Shown: positions 46,675-56,052, counted from the first letter of the stretch. The stretch: DNA of 64,000 nucleotides from LMUY01 sp964245075 (GCA_964245075.1 CAXTLC010000013.1:6686-70685); one strand, 5' to 3'. Numbers and translations are program-made. Notes: generated by a model from the letters alone, not told the origin.

Positions 46675-48483
46675 ATGGCCCCCCCTCTCCTGCTGCTGCA
46701 AGACATCCGCGCCACTCTCGGCACCCAAGCGCTGCTCGACGGCGCCTCGATCGGCGTGGGCGCCGGCGAGCGCATCTGCCTGGTCGGCCGCAACGGGTCC
46801 GGCAAATCCACCCTGCTCAAGATCGCCGCCGGGCTGATGCAGCCTGATGGCGGCACCCGCTTCGTGCAGCCCGGCGCCACGGTCCGCTACCTGCCGCAAG
46901 AGCCGGACCTGTCCGGCTTTCCCACCACCCTGGATTACGTCCAGGCCGGGCTCGGCCCCAACGACGATATCTATCGCGGCGCGGCGCTGCTGGACCGGCT
47001 GGGCCTGACCGGGGCAGAGGACCCGGCCCACCTGTCCGGCGGCGAGGCAAGGCGGGCGGCGCTGGCCAGGGCGCTCGCCCCGTCGCCGGACCTGCTGCTG
47101 CTGGACGAGCCGACCAACCACCTGGACCTGCCGGCCATCGAGTGGCTGGAAAAGGAGTTGGCGAGTTCGCGCTCCGGCATCGTGCTGATCAGCCACGACC
47201 GGCGGCTGCTGCAAACGCTCGGCCGCGCCGTGGTGTGGCTGGAAGGCGGCATCACCCGCCGCATGGACCGCGGCTTCGAGCATTTCGAGGCCTGGCGCGA
47301 GGAGGTGGCCGAGCAGGAAGCACGGGACCGGCAGAAGCTCGACCGCCAGATCGTGCGGGAGGAGCACTGGATCACCTACGGCGTCACGGCCCGGCGCAAG
47401 CGCAACGTGCGCCGGGTCGCGGAACTGGCGGCGCTGCGGCAGAAGCGCCGGGACGGCGGCGGCCCGGGCGGAACGCTCAAGCTGGCAGCCGCGGAAGGCG
47501 ACGTGTCCGGCAAGCAGGTGGTGGTGGCCGAGCACGTCAGCCGGGCGTTCGGCGAGCGCCACGTGGTGGACGACCTTTCGCTGCGGGTGCTGCGGGGGGA
47601 CCGGCTGGGCATCATCGGGCCGAACGGCGCCGGCAAGACGACGCTGCTGCGCCTGCTGACCGGCGCAGACCAGCCGGATGGCGGCCGTATCGTGCTCGGC
47701 ACCAACTTGCAGCCCGTGACCCTGGACCAGCAGCGCGCCACGCTGGACCCGGTGCGCTCCCTGCAAGACACGCTGACCGGCGGCGACGGCGACCAGGTGG
47801 AGGTAGCCGGGCAGAAGCGCCACGTGGTCGGCTACATGAAGGATTTCCTGTTCCGGCCAGAGCAGGCGCGCACCCCGGTCGGCAGCCTGTCCGGCGGCGA
47901 GCGCGGGCGGCTGCTGCTGGCCTGCGCCATGGCCCGGTCCTCCAACCTGCTGATCCTGGACGAGCCGACCAACGACCTGGACCTGGAAACGCTCGACCTG
48001 TTGCAGGAGATGCTCGCGGACTATGGCGGCACCGTGCTGCTGGTCAGCCATGACCGGGATTTCCTGGACCGCGTGGTGACGTCCACCCTGGCGGCCGAGG
48101 GGCACGCGCGGTGGACCGAGTACGCCGGCGGCTACACCGACATGGTGGCCCAACGCGGCCCGGCGGCGCCCGACCCGGCGGCGGGCATAGGGGGGAGCAC
48201 GATCCGCCAGGCTTCCGCGCGCGCGGCCGCTCGGCAGACGGGGAAGATGTCGTCCAAGGACCGGCTCGCGCTGGATGCGCTGCCTGGCCAGATCGCGGCG
48301 CTTGCGGCAACGGTTGCGGCGCTCGAGGCCGAGCTTGCCAACCCTGACCTGTACCGCCGCAGTTCCACCCGCTTTGCTGAGGCGACGGCCGCGTTGGCGC
48401 GTGCGCAGGCCAAGCTGGCAGCCAGCGAGGAGCGCTGGCTTGAGCTTGAAACATTGAGGGAAGGACTTGTGCGTACCAAATAA
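46675..48483 (+). CDS. uup: ABC-F family ATPase (Uup-type)
   Basis: The 602-residue soluble protein has two ATP-binding cassettes: GRNGSGKST with LSGGEARRAALARAL and LLLLDEPTNHLDL in the first, GPNGAGKTT with LSGGERGRLLLACAM and LLILDEPTNDLDLE in the second. The linker between them and the C-terminal Ala-rich coiled coil (about 530-600; RLALDALPGQIAALAATVAALEAELANPDLY) fit the Uup/YheS branch. ABC-F proteins act on the ribosome or, for Uup, on precise excision of transposons. Confidence 0.9.
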   Translation: MAPPLLLLQDIRATLGTQALLDGASIGVGAGERICLVGRNGSGKSTLLKIAAGLMQPDGGTRFVQPGATVRYLPQEPDLSGFPTTLDYVQAGLGPNDDIYRGAALLDRLGLTGAEDPAHLSGGEARRAALARALAPSPDLLLLDEPTNHLDLPAIEWLEKELASSRSGIVLISHDRRLLQTLGRAVVWLEGGITRRMDRGFEHFEAWREEVAEQEARDRQKLDRQIVREEHWITYGVTARRKRNVRRVAELAALRQKRRDGGGPGGTLKLAAAEGDVSGKQVVVAEHVSRAFGERHVVDDLSLRVLRGDRLGIIGPNGAGKTTLLRLLTGADQPDGGRIVLGTNLQPVTLDQQRATLDPVRSLQDTLTGGDGDQVEVAGQKRHVVGYMKDFLFRPEQARTPVGSLSGGERGRLLLACAMARSSNLLILDEPTNDLDLETLDLLQEMLADYGGTVLLVSHDRDFLDRVVTSTLAAEGHARWTEYAGGYTDMVAQRGPAAPDPAAGIGGSTIRQASARAAARQTGKMSSKDRLALDALPGQIAALAATVAALEAELANPDLYRRSSTRFAEATAALARAQAKLAASEERWLELETLREGLVRTK

Positions 48484-48540
48484 CGTTACCAAGGTACGTA
48501 TGCGCCATGACTGCGGCATTCGCACGAAACCGGACGATCG

Positions 48541-48846
48541 GCCGGGCGGTTCGGTGAACGCGTTCAGGGGCGCCTTTCGACACTGGGCCGGATACAGAGC
48601 CTGATCAGCCACGCGCTGGGCGACACGATCGACCTGCGCGGCTTGGTGCAACCGGAGATGAAGGCGCACGGCGTGCAGGAACGCGCCGCCCTGACCATCG
48701 CCGGCCCGCCCGTGGCGCTGCGGTCCGGCAACGTGCAGCCGATCGCCCTGGTGGTGCACGAGTTCGCCACCAGGGCGCTGAAACGCGGCGCATCGAAGGC
48801 CTTGGCTGGACGGCTTGCGATCGACTGGTCAATCATCGAGAGCTAG
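48541..48846 (+). pseudogene. Remnant of an HWE/HisKA_2-type sensor histidine kinase
   Basis: The plus-strand frame, open from 48511 without a convincing start, reads RFGERVQGRLSTLGRIQSL, then IDLRGLVQPEMKAHG, PPVALRSGNVQPIALVVHEFATRALKRGAS and LAIDWSI before a stop. This is the order of the HWE kinase catalytic region. The phosphoacceptor His box, the upstream sensor, and the C-terminal G box are all missing, and the N-box Asn is replaced (HEFATR where HELATN is usual). It is most simply a degraded gene lying next to an intact response regulator. Confidence 0.6.
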
Positions 48847-48940
48847 AGCATCATCCGACCGTCCGCGGTCAGCCGTCGGGTAAAGATGCTGGTAAAACAA
48901 CAGGGTAGAGCTTTCTTCCGACCCGCTTCGATCGGAAGAA
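48847..48940. repeat. Two inverted repeats between the kinase remnant and the response regulator
   Basis: The first, AGCATC (48847-48852) with GATGCT (48885-48890), also pairs CCGAC (48855-48859) with GTCGG (48875-48879). The second is TTCTTCCGA (48913-48921) with TCGGAAGAA (48932-48940), a perfect 9-bp stem. They are the only conspicuous structures in 48847-49110; no gene was found there. Candidate operator or terminator sites for the response-regulator gene. Confidence 0.55.
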
Positions 48941-49110
48941 GTTCTCGTATGGCGAACGCCCGGTGTTCGAGAGCGGCGCTGCAAGCGCGGACCGATCTCG
49001 TGTTCGGCGAGGATGGGATGGGATGGAGTGGAGTGGGGTGCCGGATCGACATGCCGCTCGAGCAGATAGACAAGGCCGGGTCCCACCAGGCCGGGCCAAG
49101 AGGTTGAGGC

Positions 49111-49491
49111 ATGATGGATAATGTGATGACCGACCGTTTGGGCGGCCTCCGCTTTCTGGTGGTCGAGGATGATTACCTGATCGCGACCGACATGGTGGAC
49201 CTGCTGGAGCTCATGGGCGCACGGACCATCGGCCCGGTCGGACGGGTGGAGGACGCGTTGGCGCTGCTGGAAGTGGAGGGCGACGCGCTGGACGGCGCAG
49301 TGCTCGACCTGGACCTGAGCGGCCGCCTGGCCTACCCGGTCGCCGATGCCCTCGCCGCGCGCGGCTTGCCCTTCGTGTTCGCCACCGGCTTCGCCGCGGA
49401 TGCGATCGACCCGGCCTACCGCGGTTGCACGCGGCTGGAGAAGCCGGTCGATCCCCGGGCATTGCTGGCAGCTCTCCTCCGGTCGCGCTGA
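49111..49491 (+). CDS. Single-domain response regulator
   Basis: A 126-residue receiver domain without an output domain. Acidic-pocket residues lie in LVVEDDYLI (Glu19-Asp21), the phosphoacceptor is Asp66 in AVLDLDL, the switch Thr is in FATGFA and the Lys in LEKPVD. It belongs to the class often paired with HWE kinases. Since the kinase remnant upstream appears dead, phosphorylation would have to come from another kinase. Confidence 0.88.
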   Translation: MMDNVMTDRLGGLRFLVVEDDYLIATDMVDLLELMGARTIGPVGRVEDALALLEVEGDALDGAVLDLDLSGRLAYPVADALAARGLPFVFATGFAADAIDPAYRGCTRLEKPVDPRALLAALLRSR

Positions 49492-49530
49492 ACCCCTTCC
49501 TTACGGCCCCATTGCCCCCTTCTCTATCCG

Positions 49531-50889
49531 ATGCTCGCCGAACCCCGACTCGCCCCGCCAATCCATTCGTTGCGGTCAACTGATCCGGGGGCGCTCGGCA
49601 CCCTGCGCATCCTGCGCGGCAACGCGCTGGAGATGTGGGGGCGGCAGGCCTACGAGCGGCCGGTGATGGTCGGCAGTTTCATGGGCCGCATGCAGGTGCT
49701 GCTGAACGACCCGGACGCGATCGGCCACGTGCTGGTGCGCAACTACGCCAACTACCGCCGCCCCGGCGTCACGCGCCGGGTGCTGGCGCCGCTGGTGGGG
49801 GATGGGCTGCTGCTCAGCGAGGGCGCGGCCTGGCGGCACCAGCGCCGCACCATTGCCCCGCTGTTGGCGCCCCGGTCGATGCCGGTGCTGACCGGCCACG
49901 TCGCGGTTGCCGCGGCCGAATGCCTGGACCGGTTGGCTGGGCGCACCGGTCTGGACCTGCTGCCTGAGATGCAGCGGACGGCGCTGGAGATCGCCGGGCG
50001 CTCGATGTTCTCGCTGGAGATGGCGGAGCTGGGCGGGCCCATGCGCGACCTGCTGATGCGGTTCGCCATGGAGCTTGCGCGTCCGTCCGCCATCGACTTG
50101 CTGCTGCCGCCCACGCTGCCCAGCCCGAAAGACGGGGCGCGGCGCCGGTTCCGCACGGATTGGATGGCGCTGATCGGCCGCATCCTGGATGCCCGCGCCC
50201 GGCTGCCGGCGACGGACGGGCCGCGCGACCTGTTCGATATGCTGGTTGCCGCCCGTGATCCCGAGACCGGCGAGGGTTTCAGCCGCGAGCAGCTCTGCGA
50301 CCAAGTGGCGACCATGATCCTGGCCGGGCACGAGACCACCGCGCTGACGCTCTTCTGGTCGCTCTGCCTGCTGGCCCAGTCTCCCTCCTGGCAGGCCAAG
50401 GTCGCCGACGAGGCGGCCGCCAACCCGTATTCCGCCGCCACCGCGTCGGCCATGCTGGGGCGGCTGCCGGCCACCCGCGCCGTGGTCGGCGAGGCGCTGC
50501 GGCTATACCCGCCGGCTTTCCTGATCACGCGGGAGGCGCTGGCGCGTGACGTGGCGCACCGCACGCTGGTGCCGCGGGGCGCCACGGTCGCGGTGGCGCC
50601 CTGGGTTCTGCACCGGCACGCGCTGCTGTGGCAGGACCCGCACGCCTTTGACCCGGGGCGCTTCATGCCGGGCGCGCCGCCGCCGCCGCGCTTCGCCTAC
50701 CTGCCGTTCGGCGCCGGGCCGCGGGTTTGCGTCGCCGCCCAGTTCGCGGTGGCCGAGGCGGTGCTGGTGCTGGCCAAGCTGGTTGGCTCGCTCCATGTCT
50801 CCTCCCTGGCTGCGAAGCAGGTTCGGCCGGTCGGGCGGGTGACGACGCAACCCGATCGTCCGGTCCATTTCGACCTGGCCGTGCGTTAG
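49531..50889 (+). CDS. Cytochrome P450
   Basis: The 452-residue soluble P450 has the I-helix motif AGHETT, the K-helix EALRLYPPAF (ExxR), and the heme-binding FGAGPRVCVAAQFA with Cys400 (an Ala replaces the Gly usually two residues after the Cys). It has no N-terminal membrane anchor. The substrate is unknown. No ferredoxin or reductase gene is nearby. Confidence 0.9.
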   Translation: MLAEPRLAPPIHSLRSTDPGALGTLRILRGNALEMWGRQAYERPVMVGSFMGRMQVLLNDPDAIGHVLVRNYANYRRPGVTRRVLAPLVGDGLLLSEGAAWRHQRRTIAPLLAPRSMPVLTGHVAVAAAECLDRLAGRTGLDLLPEMQRTALEIAGRSMFSLEMAELGGPMRDLLMRFAMELARPSAIDLLLPPTLPSPKDGARRRFRTDWMALIGRILDARARLPATDGPRDLFDMLVAARDPETGEGFSREQLCDQVATMILAGHETTALTLFWSLCLLAQSPSWQAKVADEAAANPYSAATASAMLGRLPATRAVVGEALRLYPPAFLITREALARDVAHRTLVPRGATVAVAPWVLHRHALLWQDPHAFDPGRFMPGAPPPPRFAYLPFGAGPRVCVAAQFAVAEAVLVLAKLVGSLHVSSLAAKQVRPVGRVTTQPDRPVHFDLAVR

Positions 50890-50964
50890 CTGGGCGGCCA
50901 TTCGAAGAAGCCTCTCGACAAGCGCGTTGTGTCCGGGAAGAAAGCAGCCCCGACGGAGAGTTTG

Positions 50965-53121
50965 ATGAACCGGATCACGACCAACGGCCTCCAGGTAGCC
51001 GACAGCCTCCTCGCGTTCATTGAAACGGAGGCACTGCCCGGCACCGGCGTGGCGCCGGACACGTTCTGGTCAGGCTTCGCGGCCCTGGTCCGCGACCTTT
51101 CCCCGCGCAACAAGGCCCTGCTGCGGCGGCGTGACGAGTTGCAGCAGCAGATCGACGCGTGGCACGGCGCGCAGCAGGGCGCCATGCCCGATCCGGCCGC
51201 TTACGAGGCATTCCTGCGCGAGATCGGCTACCTGCTGCCCGAGCCGGACGCGTTCACGGTAGAAACGAGCGGCGTGGACGCGGAGATCGCGAGCATCGCC
51301 GGCCCCCAGTTGGTCGTGCCGGTCAGCAACGCCCGCTACGCCCTGAACGCCGCCAACGCCCGCTGGGGAAGCCTGTACGACGCGCTGTACGGCACGGACG
51401 CGCTCGACGAGGCGGATGGCGCCACGCGCGGCGGGGGCTTCAACAAAGTGCGCGGCGCCAAGGTCGTGGCCCGGGCCAAGGCGTTCCTGGACGAGGCCGC
51501 GCCGCTCGCGCACGGCTCCCACGCGGAGGTCACGGGCTACGCCGTGGAAGGCGGCGCACTGGTCGCGCGCCGTTACGGCGGCAGCGGCGGCCTGGCCGAC
51601 CCGGCGCAATTCGCCGGCTACAGCGGCGAGCCCGCCGCGCCCACCGCCATCCTGCTGAAGCGCAACGGGCTGCACATCGAGTTGCTGGTCAACCGCAACC
51701 ACCCGATCGGCACCGACGATCCGGCGGGCGTTTCGGACGTCGTGATGGAGTCCGCGATCAGCACCATCATGGATTGCGAGGACAGCGTCGCCGCCGTCGA
51801 CGCGGAGGACAAGGTGGCGGTGTACCGCAACTGGCTCGGGCTGATGAACGGCAGCCTGTCCGCCAGTTTGGTGAAAGGCGGCAAGACCCTGGAACGCAGG
51901 CTCTCCGCGGACCGGAGCTTCACGGCGCCGGATGGCGGCACCCTGACGCTGCCGGGCCGCAGCCTGATGCTGATCCGCAACGTCGGCCACCACATGTTCA
52001 CCGATGCGGTCCTGGACGAGGCCGGGGCGGAGATCCCGGAAGGGATGCTCGATGCCCTCGTGACGTCGCTGATCGCCATGCACGACTTGCAGGCGCGCCG
52101 GAACAGCCGCGCGGGGTCGGCCTACATCGTGAAGCCCAAGATGCACGGTCCGGAGGAGGTGGCGTTTGCCGCCGAGCTGTTCGGCCGGGTGGAAGCGGTG
52201 CTGGGCCTGCCGCACGCGACGCTGAAGATGGGCATCATGGACGAGGAACGGCGGACCAGCGCCAACCTGGCGGCCTGCATCGCCGCGGCGCGGGACCGGG
52301 TGGTGTTCATCAACACCGGCTTCCTGGACCGCACCGGGGATGAGATCCACACGTCCATGGAAGCCGGCGCGTTCATCCGCAAGAACGAGATCAAGAACAC
52401 GCCCTGGATCAAGGCCTACGAGGATCGCAACGTGGACATCGGCCTCGCGGCCGGGCTGCGCGGCAAGGCCCAGATCGGCAAGGGCATGTGGGCCGCCCCG
52501 GACAGGATGGCGGACATGCTGGCGCAGAAGATCGGCCACCCGCAGGCCGGCGCCAACACCGCGTGGGTGCCTTCCCCCACTGCCGCCACCCTGCACGCCC
52601 TGCACTACCACCAGGTGAACGTGGCGGACCGGCAGGAGGCGCTGACCCGGCGCGCCCCGGCCAAGCTGTCCGACCTGCTGACCATTCCGCTCGCGGATCG
52701 CCCCAATTGGGCGCCGGACGACGTGCAAGCGGAGCTGGACAACAACGCGCAGGGCATCCTCGGCTACGTGGTGCGCTGGATCGATCAGGGAGTCGGTTGC
52801 TCCAAGGTGCCGGACATCCACGATGTCGGCCTGATGGAGGACCGCGCGACCCTTCGCATCAGCAGCCAGCACATCGCCAACTGGCTGCGCCACGGCGTGG
52901 CGACGAAGGCGCAGATGATGGAGACGATGCGGCGGATGGCGGCCGTGGTGGACCGGCAGAACGCGGGCGACCCGGCCTACCAGCCGATGGCGCCGGGCTT
53001 CGACGGCCCGGCGTTCAAGGCGGCTTGCGACCTGGTGTTCGAGGGCCGCACGCAGCCGAACGGCTATACCGAGTTCATCCTCCACGCCCGGCGGCGGGAA
53101 GCGAAGGCGGCCCTCGGGTAG
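50965..53121 (+). CDS. glcB: Malate synthase G
   Basis: The 718-residue monomeric enzyme condenses glyoxylate and acetyl-CoA. ATG 50965 is preferred over GTG 50929 because GGAGAG lies 5 nt upstream. It shows the TIM-barrel segments MDCEDSVAAVD, LIRNVGHHMFTDAV, GIMDEERRTSANL and MEAGAFIRKNEIKNTPWI and the catalytic-Asp segment VGLMEDRATLRISSQH. There is no glc operon or aceA nearby; the gene is alone. Confidence 0.96.
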   Translation: MNRITTNGLQVADSLLAFIETEALPGTGVAPDTFWSGFAALVRDLSPRNKALLRRRDELQQQIDAWHGAQQGAMPDPAAYEAFLREIGYLLPEPDAFTVETSGVDAEIASIAGPQLVVPVSNARYALNAANARWGSLYDALYGTDALDEADGATRGGGFNKVRGAKVVARAKAFLDEAAPLAHGSHAEVTGYAVEGGALVARRYGGSGGLADPAQFAGYSGEPAAPTAILLKRNGLHIELLVNRNHPIGTDDPAGVSDVVMESAISTIMDCEDSVAAVDAEDKVAVYRNWLGLMNGSLSASLVKGGKTLERRLSADRSFTAPDGGTLTLPGRSLMLIRNVGHHMFTDAVLDEAGAEIPEGMLDALVTSLIAMHDLQARRNSRAGSAYIVKPKMHGPEEVAFAAELFGRVEAVLGLPHATLKMGIMDEERRTSANLAACIAAARDRVVFINTGFLDRTGDEIHTSMEAGAFIRKNEIKNTPWIKAYEDRNVDIGLAAGLRGKAQIGKGMWAAPDRMADMLAQKIGHPQAGANTAWVPSPTAATLHALHYHQVNVADRQEALTRRAPAKLSDLLTIPLADRPNWAPDDVQAELDNNAQGILGYVVRWIDQGVGCSKVPDIHDVGLMEDRATLRISSQHIANWLRHGVATKAQMMETMRRMAAVVDRQNAGDPAYQPMAPGFDGPAFKAACDLVFEGRTQPNGYTEFILHARRREAKAALG

Positions 53122-53133
53122 CGCCGGGGCCTG

Positions 53134-54510
53134 TCAGGCCGCCATCGCCCGGTCGCGTTGGGCGGGGGCCGCGCCCACTCGAAACAATTGCAGGCCGACG
53201 ATCATCAGGCCGGACAGGAACGCCGGCACCGCAGCGGCTAGGAACAGCGAGCTGTTGGTCCATTGCAGGCCAATCAGCGCTCCGCCCACGACCGGTCCCA
53301 GGATGGAGCCGAACCGGCCGATGCCGAGGCTCCAGCCGACCCCGGTGGAGCGCAACGCGGTCGGGTAGTAGCTTGCCGCCAGCGCGTTCACCGCGGGTTG
53401 CCCGCCAACGATGCAGAAGCCGGCGACGGTGATGGCGGCAAACAGGACGGCAATGCCGATCCCAGGCTGCCCGACCAACGCGATCGTCATCCCGGCCAGC
53501 AGAAAGACCGGGATCAGCACCCGGTTGAACCCAATCCGGTCGATGATCCGGCCCATGAGCAGGGTGCCGGCCGTGCCGCCGACCTGCAACGCCGTGCCTG
53601 CCAGCACCGCGGTGGACTGGCTGTAGCCTGCGGCATTGACGATGGTCGGCAGCCAGTTGGACAAGAAGTAGAGATTGATCAGGTTCATGAAGTTGATTGC
53701 CCACAGCAGCAGCGTCGGCCAGGCCCGCCCGTCATGGAACAGCTGCACCATGGGAAACCCGGCTTCAGGCGCCTCCCGTCCGACCAGGACGGTGTCGGCC
53801 GCCAGATGCAAGGAAGGGTCGATTCGCCGCAGCCAGCCATGCACCCGTGCCGTACCGCGCTTCTGCGCCACCAGCAGTTGCAGCGACTCCGGCAGCCTCG
53901 GCACCATGCCGAAAGCCAGCAGCAGCGGCACGAGGCCGCCGAAGTAGAACACCGCCCGCCAGCCGAACGCCGCAATCAACGCCACCGACACCAAGCCGCC
54001 CAGCGCCGCACCGATGGTGAAGCCGCAGGAGATCATCATCATGACCGACACGCGCACGCGCCGCGGGCTGTATTCGCCCGCCAGCGCCATCGCGTTCGGC
54101 ATGATGGCGCCGAGCCCGAGGCCGGTCACGAAACGGAACGCCGTCAGCTCCCCCACCGTCCGGGCTTGCGGCGTCAGCAGCATGCATATTGCGAAGAACA
54201 AGGAGGCGCCAATCAGCACCGGTCGCCGGCCGAGCCGGTCAGCCACCACGCTCAGCACCAGAGAGCCGACCAGCATCCCGAACAACCCGGCGCCGAAGAC
54301 GGGCCCCAGGGCAGCCCGCGGCACGTGCCATTCTGCAATCAGCGCAGGAGCGACGTAGCCCATCGCCTGCACGTCAAACCCGTCCATGACCAGGCAAAGG
54401 CCGCAAAGGGCCAGGGCCATGGCCTGAAAGCGCCCGATCCGGCTGGCATCGATCACAGCTTCGACGTCGATGCGCGTCCCAGCCGCAGGCTCGTTCGCCA
54501 CGTCGCGCAT
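53134..54510 (-). CDS. MFS transporter, aromatic acid:H+ symporter (AAHS) family
   Basis: The 458-residue protein has 12 membrane helices. AAHS signatures are visible: LVMDGFDVQAMGYVAPAL with the Asp in helix 1, LSVVADRLGRRPVLIGASL, and GGQPAVNALAASYYPTALRSTGVGWSLGIGRFG in the second half. The family takes up 4-hydroxybenzoate and related aromatic acids. hmgA lies directly upstream on the same strand, so an aromatic substrate feeding the homogentisate pathway is likely. GGGGAC precedes the ATG, and a 15-bp tandem repeat lies just before it. Confidence 0.88.
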   Translation of the reverse strand: MRDVANEPAAGTRIDVEAVIDASRIGRFQAMALALCGLCLVMDGFDVQAMGYVAPALIAEWHVPRAALGPVFGAGLFGMLVGSLVLSVVADRLGRRPVLIGASLFFAICMLLTPQARTVGELTAFRFVTGLGLGAIMPNAMALAGEYSPRRVRVSVMMMISCGFTIGAALGGLVSVALIAAFGWRAVFYFGGLVPLLLAFGMVPRLPESLQLLVAQKRGTARVHGWLRRIDPSLHLAADTVLVGREAPEAGFPMVQLFHDGRAWPTLLLWAINFMNLINLYFLSNWLPTIVNAAGYSQSTAVLAGTALQVGGTAGTLLMGRIIDRIGFNRVLIPVFLLAGMTIALVGQPGIGIAVLFAAITVAGFCIVGGQPAVNALAASYYPTALRSTGVGWSLGIGRFGSILGPVVGGALIGLQWTNSSLFLAAAVPAFLSGLMIVGLQLFRVGAAPAQRDRAMAA

Positions 54511-54524
54511 CGATACGTCCCCTG

Positions 54525-54554
54525 TTGTTCGTTGTCGTCTTGTTCGTTGTCGTC
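54525..54554. repeat. 15-bp tandem direct repeat
   Basis: TTGTTCGTTGTCGTC occurs twice, end to end, at 54525-54539 and 54540-54554, without a mismatch. It lies between the hmgA stop and the transporter start. It could be a polymorphic spacer or a pair of regulator half-sites. Confidence 0.85.
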
Positions 54555-54575
54555 GCGGCTGGCTGCCAGGCGCAG

Positions 54576-55928
54576 CTACCCTGTCACGATGGCGCGGCCG
54601 TTGAACCGCTTACGGAGCTGGCCGCCGTATCCGGCGTAGTCCGTCTGCAACTCCGGCATGGCGGCGGCGTGCGCGGTGACTCTTTGCGGGAACCGCGTCT
54701 CGAACATGAAGGCCATCGTGCCGGTCAGCCTGCGTGGCCCGAGCTCGCCGTTGCTCGCGCCCTCGAACGCGTCGACGTCCGGCCCATGCGGCAGCATGGT
54801 GTTGTGCAAGGAGAACCCACCCGGCATGAAGCCGCGCGGCTTGGCGTCGTACTGGCCATAGATCAGGCCCATGAACTCGCTCATGACGTTCATGTGATAC
54901 CAGGGTGGCCGAAAGGTGTTCTCGGCCACCAGCCAGCGGTCCGGGAAGCACACGAAATCGATGTTCGCCGTCCCCGGCGTCTCGCTCGGGGAGGTCAGCA
55001 CGGTGAAGATCGACGGGTCGGCGTGATCGAACAGCAGCGGGCCGACGGGCGAGAAGCGGCGCAGGTCATACTTGTAGGGTGCGTAGTTGCCGTGCCACGC
55101 GACCACGTCCAGCGGCGAGTGGCCAAGTGCGGTTTCCCAGAGCGTTCCACCCCATTTCACGAACATGCGAGCCGGGCCGTCCCGCTCCTCGAAGGCGGCG
55201 GCGGGCGTCTGGAAATCGCGCGGGTTGGCCAGGCAGTTGGCGCCGATCGGGCCGCGCTCGGGCAGGGTGAAGCCGCCGCCGTAATTCTCGCACACGTAGC
55301 CGCGCACTGGGCCGTTCGGCAGTTCGGCGCGGAATTTCACCCCACGCGGCACGACGGCGATCTCGCCGGGTTCCAGATCGATGACGCCGAATTCGGTCCA
55401 CAGCCGAAGTTCGCCCTGCTGCGGCACGAACAGCAGTTCGCCGTCCGCATCGTAGAAGTACTCGTCCACCATGGAGCGGGTGGCGACGAAGACGTGCGCG
55501 GCCATGCCCGCCATTGCTCCGGCGTCGCCAGCCGTGGTGATGGTCTGCATGCCTTCCAGCAGCGTGAGCGGCGTGTCCGGCATCTTGGGGGAGTCCCAAC
55601 GCATCGGCGCGGGCGGCAGCTCCACTTCCGCGCAGGGGGCCGTCCGCCACAATCCCCCGCCGGCTTTTTGGAACTGGCCCCAATGCCGGACGGTAGGGCG
55701 GATGCGGTATAGCCATGACCGCTCATTGCTGACCCGGGGGGCAGTGAAAGGGCTGCCCGAGAGTTGCTCGGCGTACAGGCCGTATGCGCAGCGCTGCGGC
55801 GAGTTGCGCCCCACTGGCAAGGCACCGGGCAGCGCCTCGGTTTCGAAGCCATTGCCGAAGCCGCTCATGTAGGCGGCCCGGTTCTCGACGCGGGATGCGG
55901 GTTCAGGTGGGGGGACGGCGATGTTCAC
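54576..55928 (-). CDS. hmgA: Homogentisate 1,2-dioxygenase
   Basis: This enzyme opens the homogentisate ring in Tyr/Phe catabolism. It is 450 residues with a GTG start, AGGAGG 7 nt upstream, and MSGFGNGFETEALPGALPVGRNSPQ near the N-terminus. The iron-binding segment HMNVMSEF holds a His and a Glu six apart, and MLPHGPD holds a second His, in family order. It precedes an aromatic-acid carrier gene and is divergent from a MarR regulator across the assembly gap. maiA and fahA are not in the window. Confidence 0.95.
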   Translation of the reverse strand: MNIAVPPPEPASRVENRAAYMSGFGNGFETEALPGALPVGRNSPQRCAYGLYAEQLSGSPFTAPRVSNERSWLYRIRPTVRHWGQFQKAGGGLWRTAPCAEVELPPAPMRWDSPKMPDTPLTLLEGMQTITTAGDAGAMAGMAAHVFVATRSMVDEYFYDADGELLFVPQQGELRLWTEFGVIDLEPGEIAVVPRGVKFRAELPNGPVRGYVCENYGGGFTLPERGPIGANCLANPRDFQTPAAAFEERDGPARMFVKWGGTLWETALGHSPLDVVAWHGNYAPYKYDLRRFSPVGPLLFDHADPSIFTVLTSPSETPGTANIDFVCFPDRWLVAENTFRPPWYHMNVMSEFMGLIYGQYDAKPRGFMPGGFSLHNTMLPHGPDVDAFEGASNGELGPRRLTGTMAFMFETRFPQRVTAHAAAMPELQTDYAGYGGQLRKRFNGRAIVTG

Positions 55929-55952
55929 GACCTAACCTCCTGAGAACGGGCC

Positions 55953-56052
55953 NNNNNNNNNNNNNNNNNNNNNNNNNNNNNNNNNNNNNNNNNNNNNNNN
56001 NNNNNNNNNNNNNNNNNNNNNNNNNNNNNNNNNNNNNNNNNNNNNNNNNNNN
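55953..56052. other. Assembly gap (100 N)
   Basis: A second run of exactly 100 Ns lies 24 nt upstream of the hmgA GTG, between hmgA and the divergent MarR gene. It removes the hmgA promoter and perhaps a gene. Confidence 0.99.

Noticed and set aside
49005..49040. GATGGGATGGGATGGAGTGGAGTGGGG tract as a G-quadruplex
   Set aside because: G runs are mostly two or three bases and irregular; it may only be slippage of a GGGAT/GGAGT unit, so I did not list it as a feature.
48829..49107. Short frames on both strands in the space before the response regulator
   Set aside because: No ribosome site, no recognisable domain and they cover inverted repeats and a GGGAT-rich tract.
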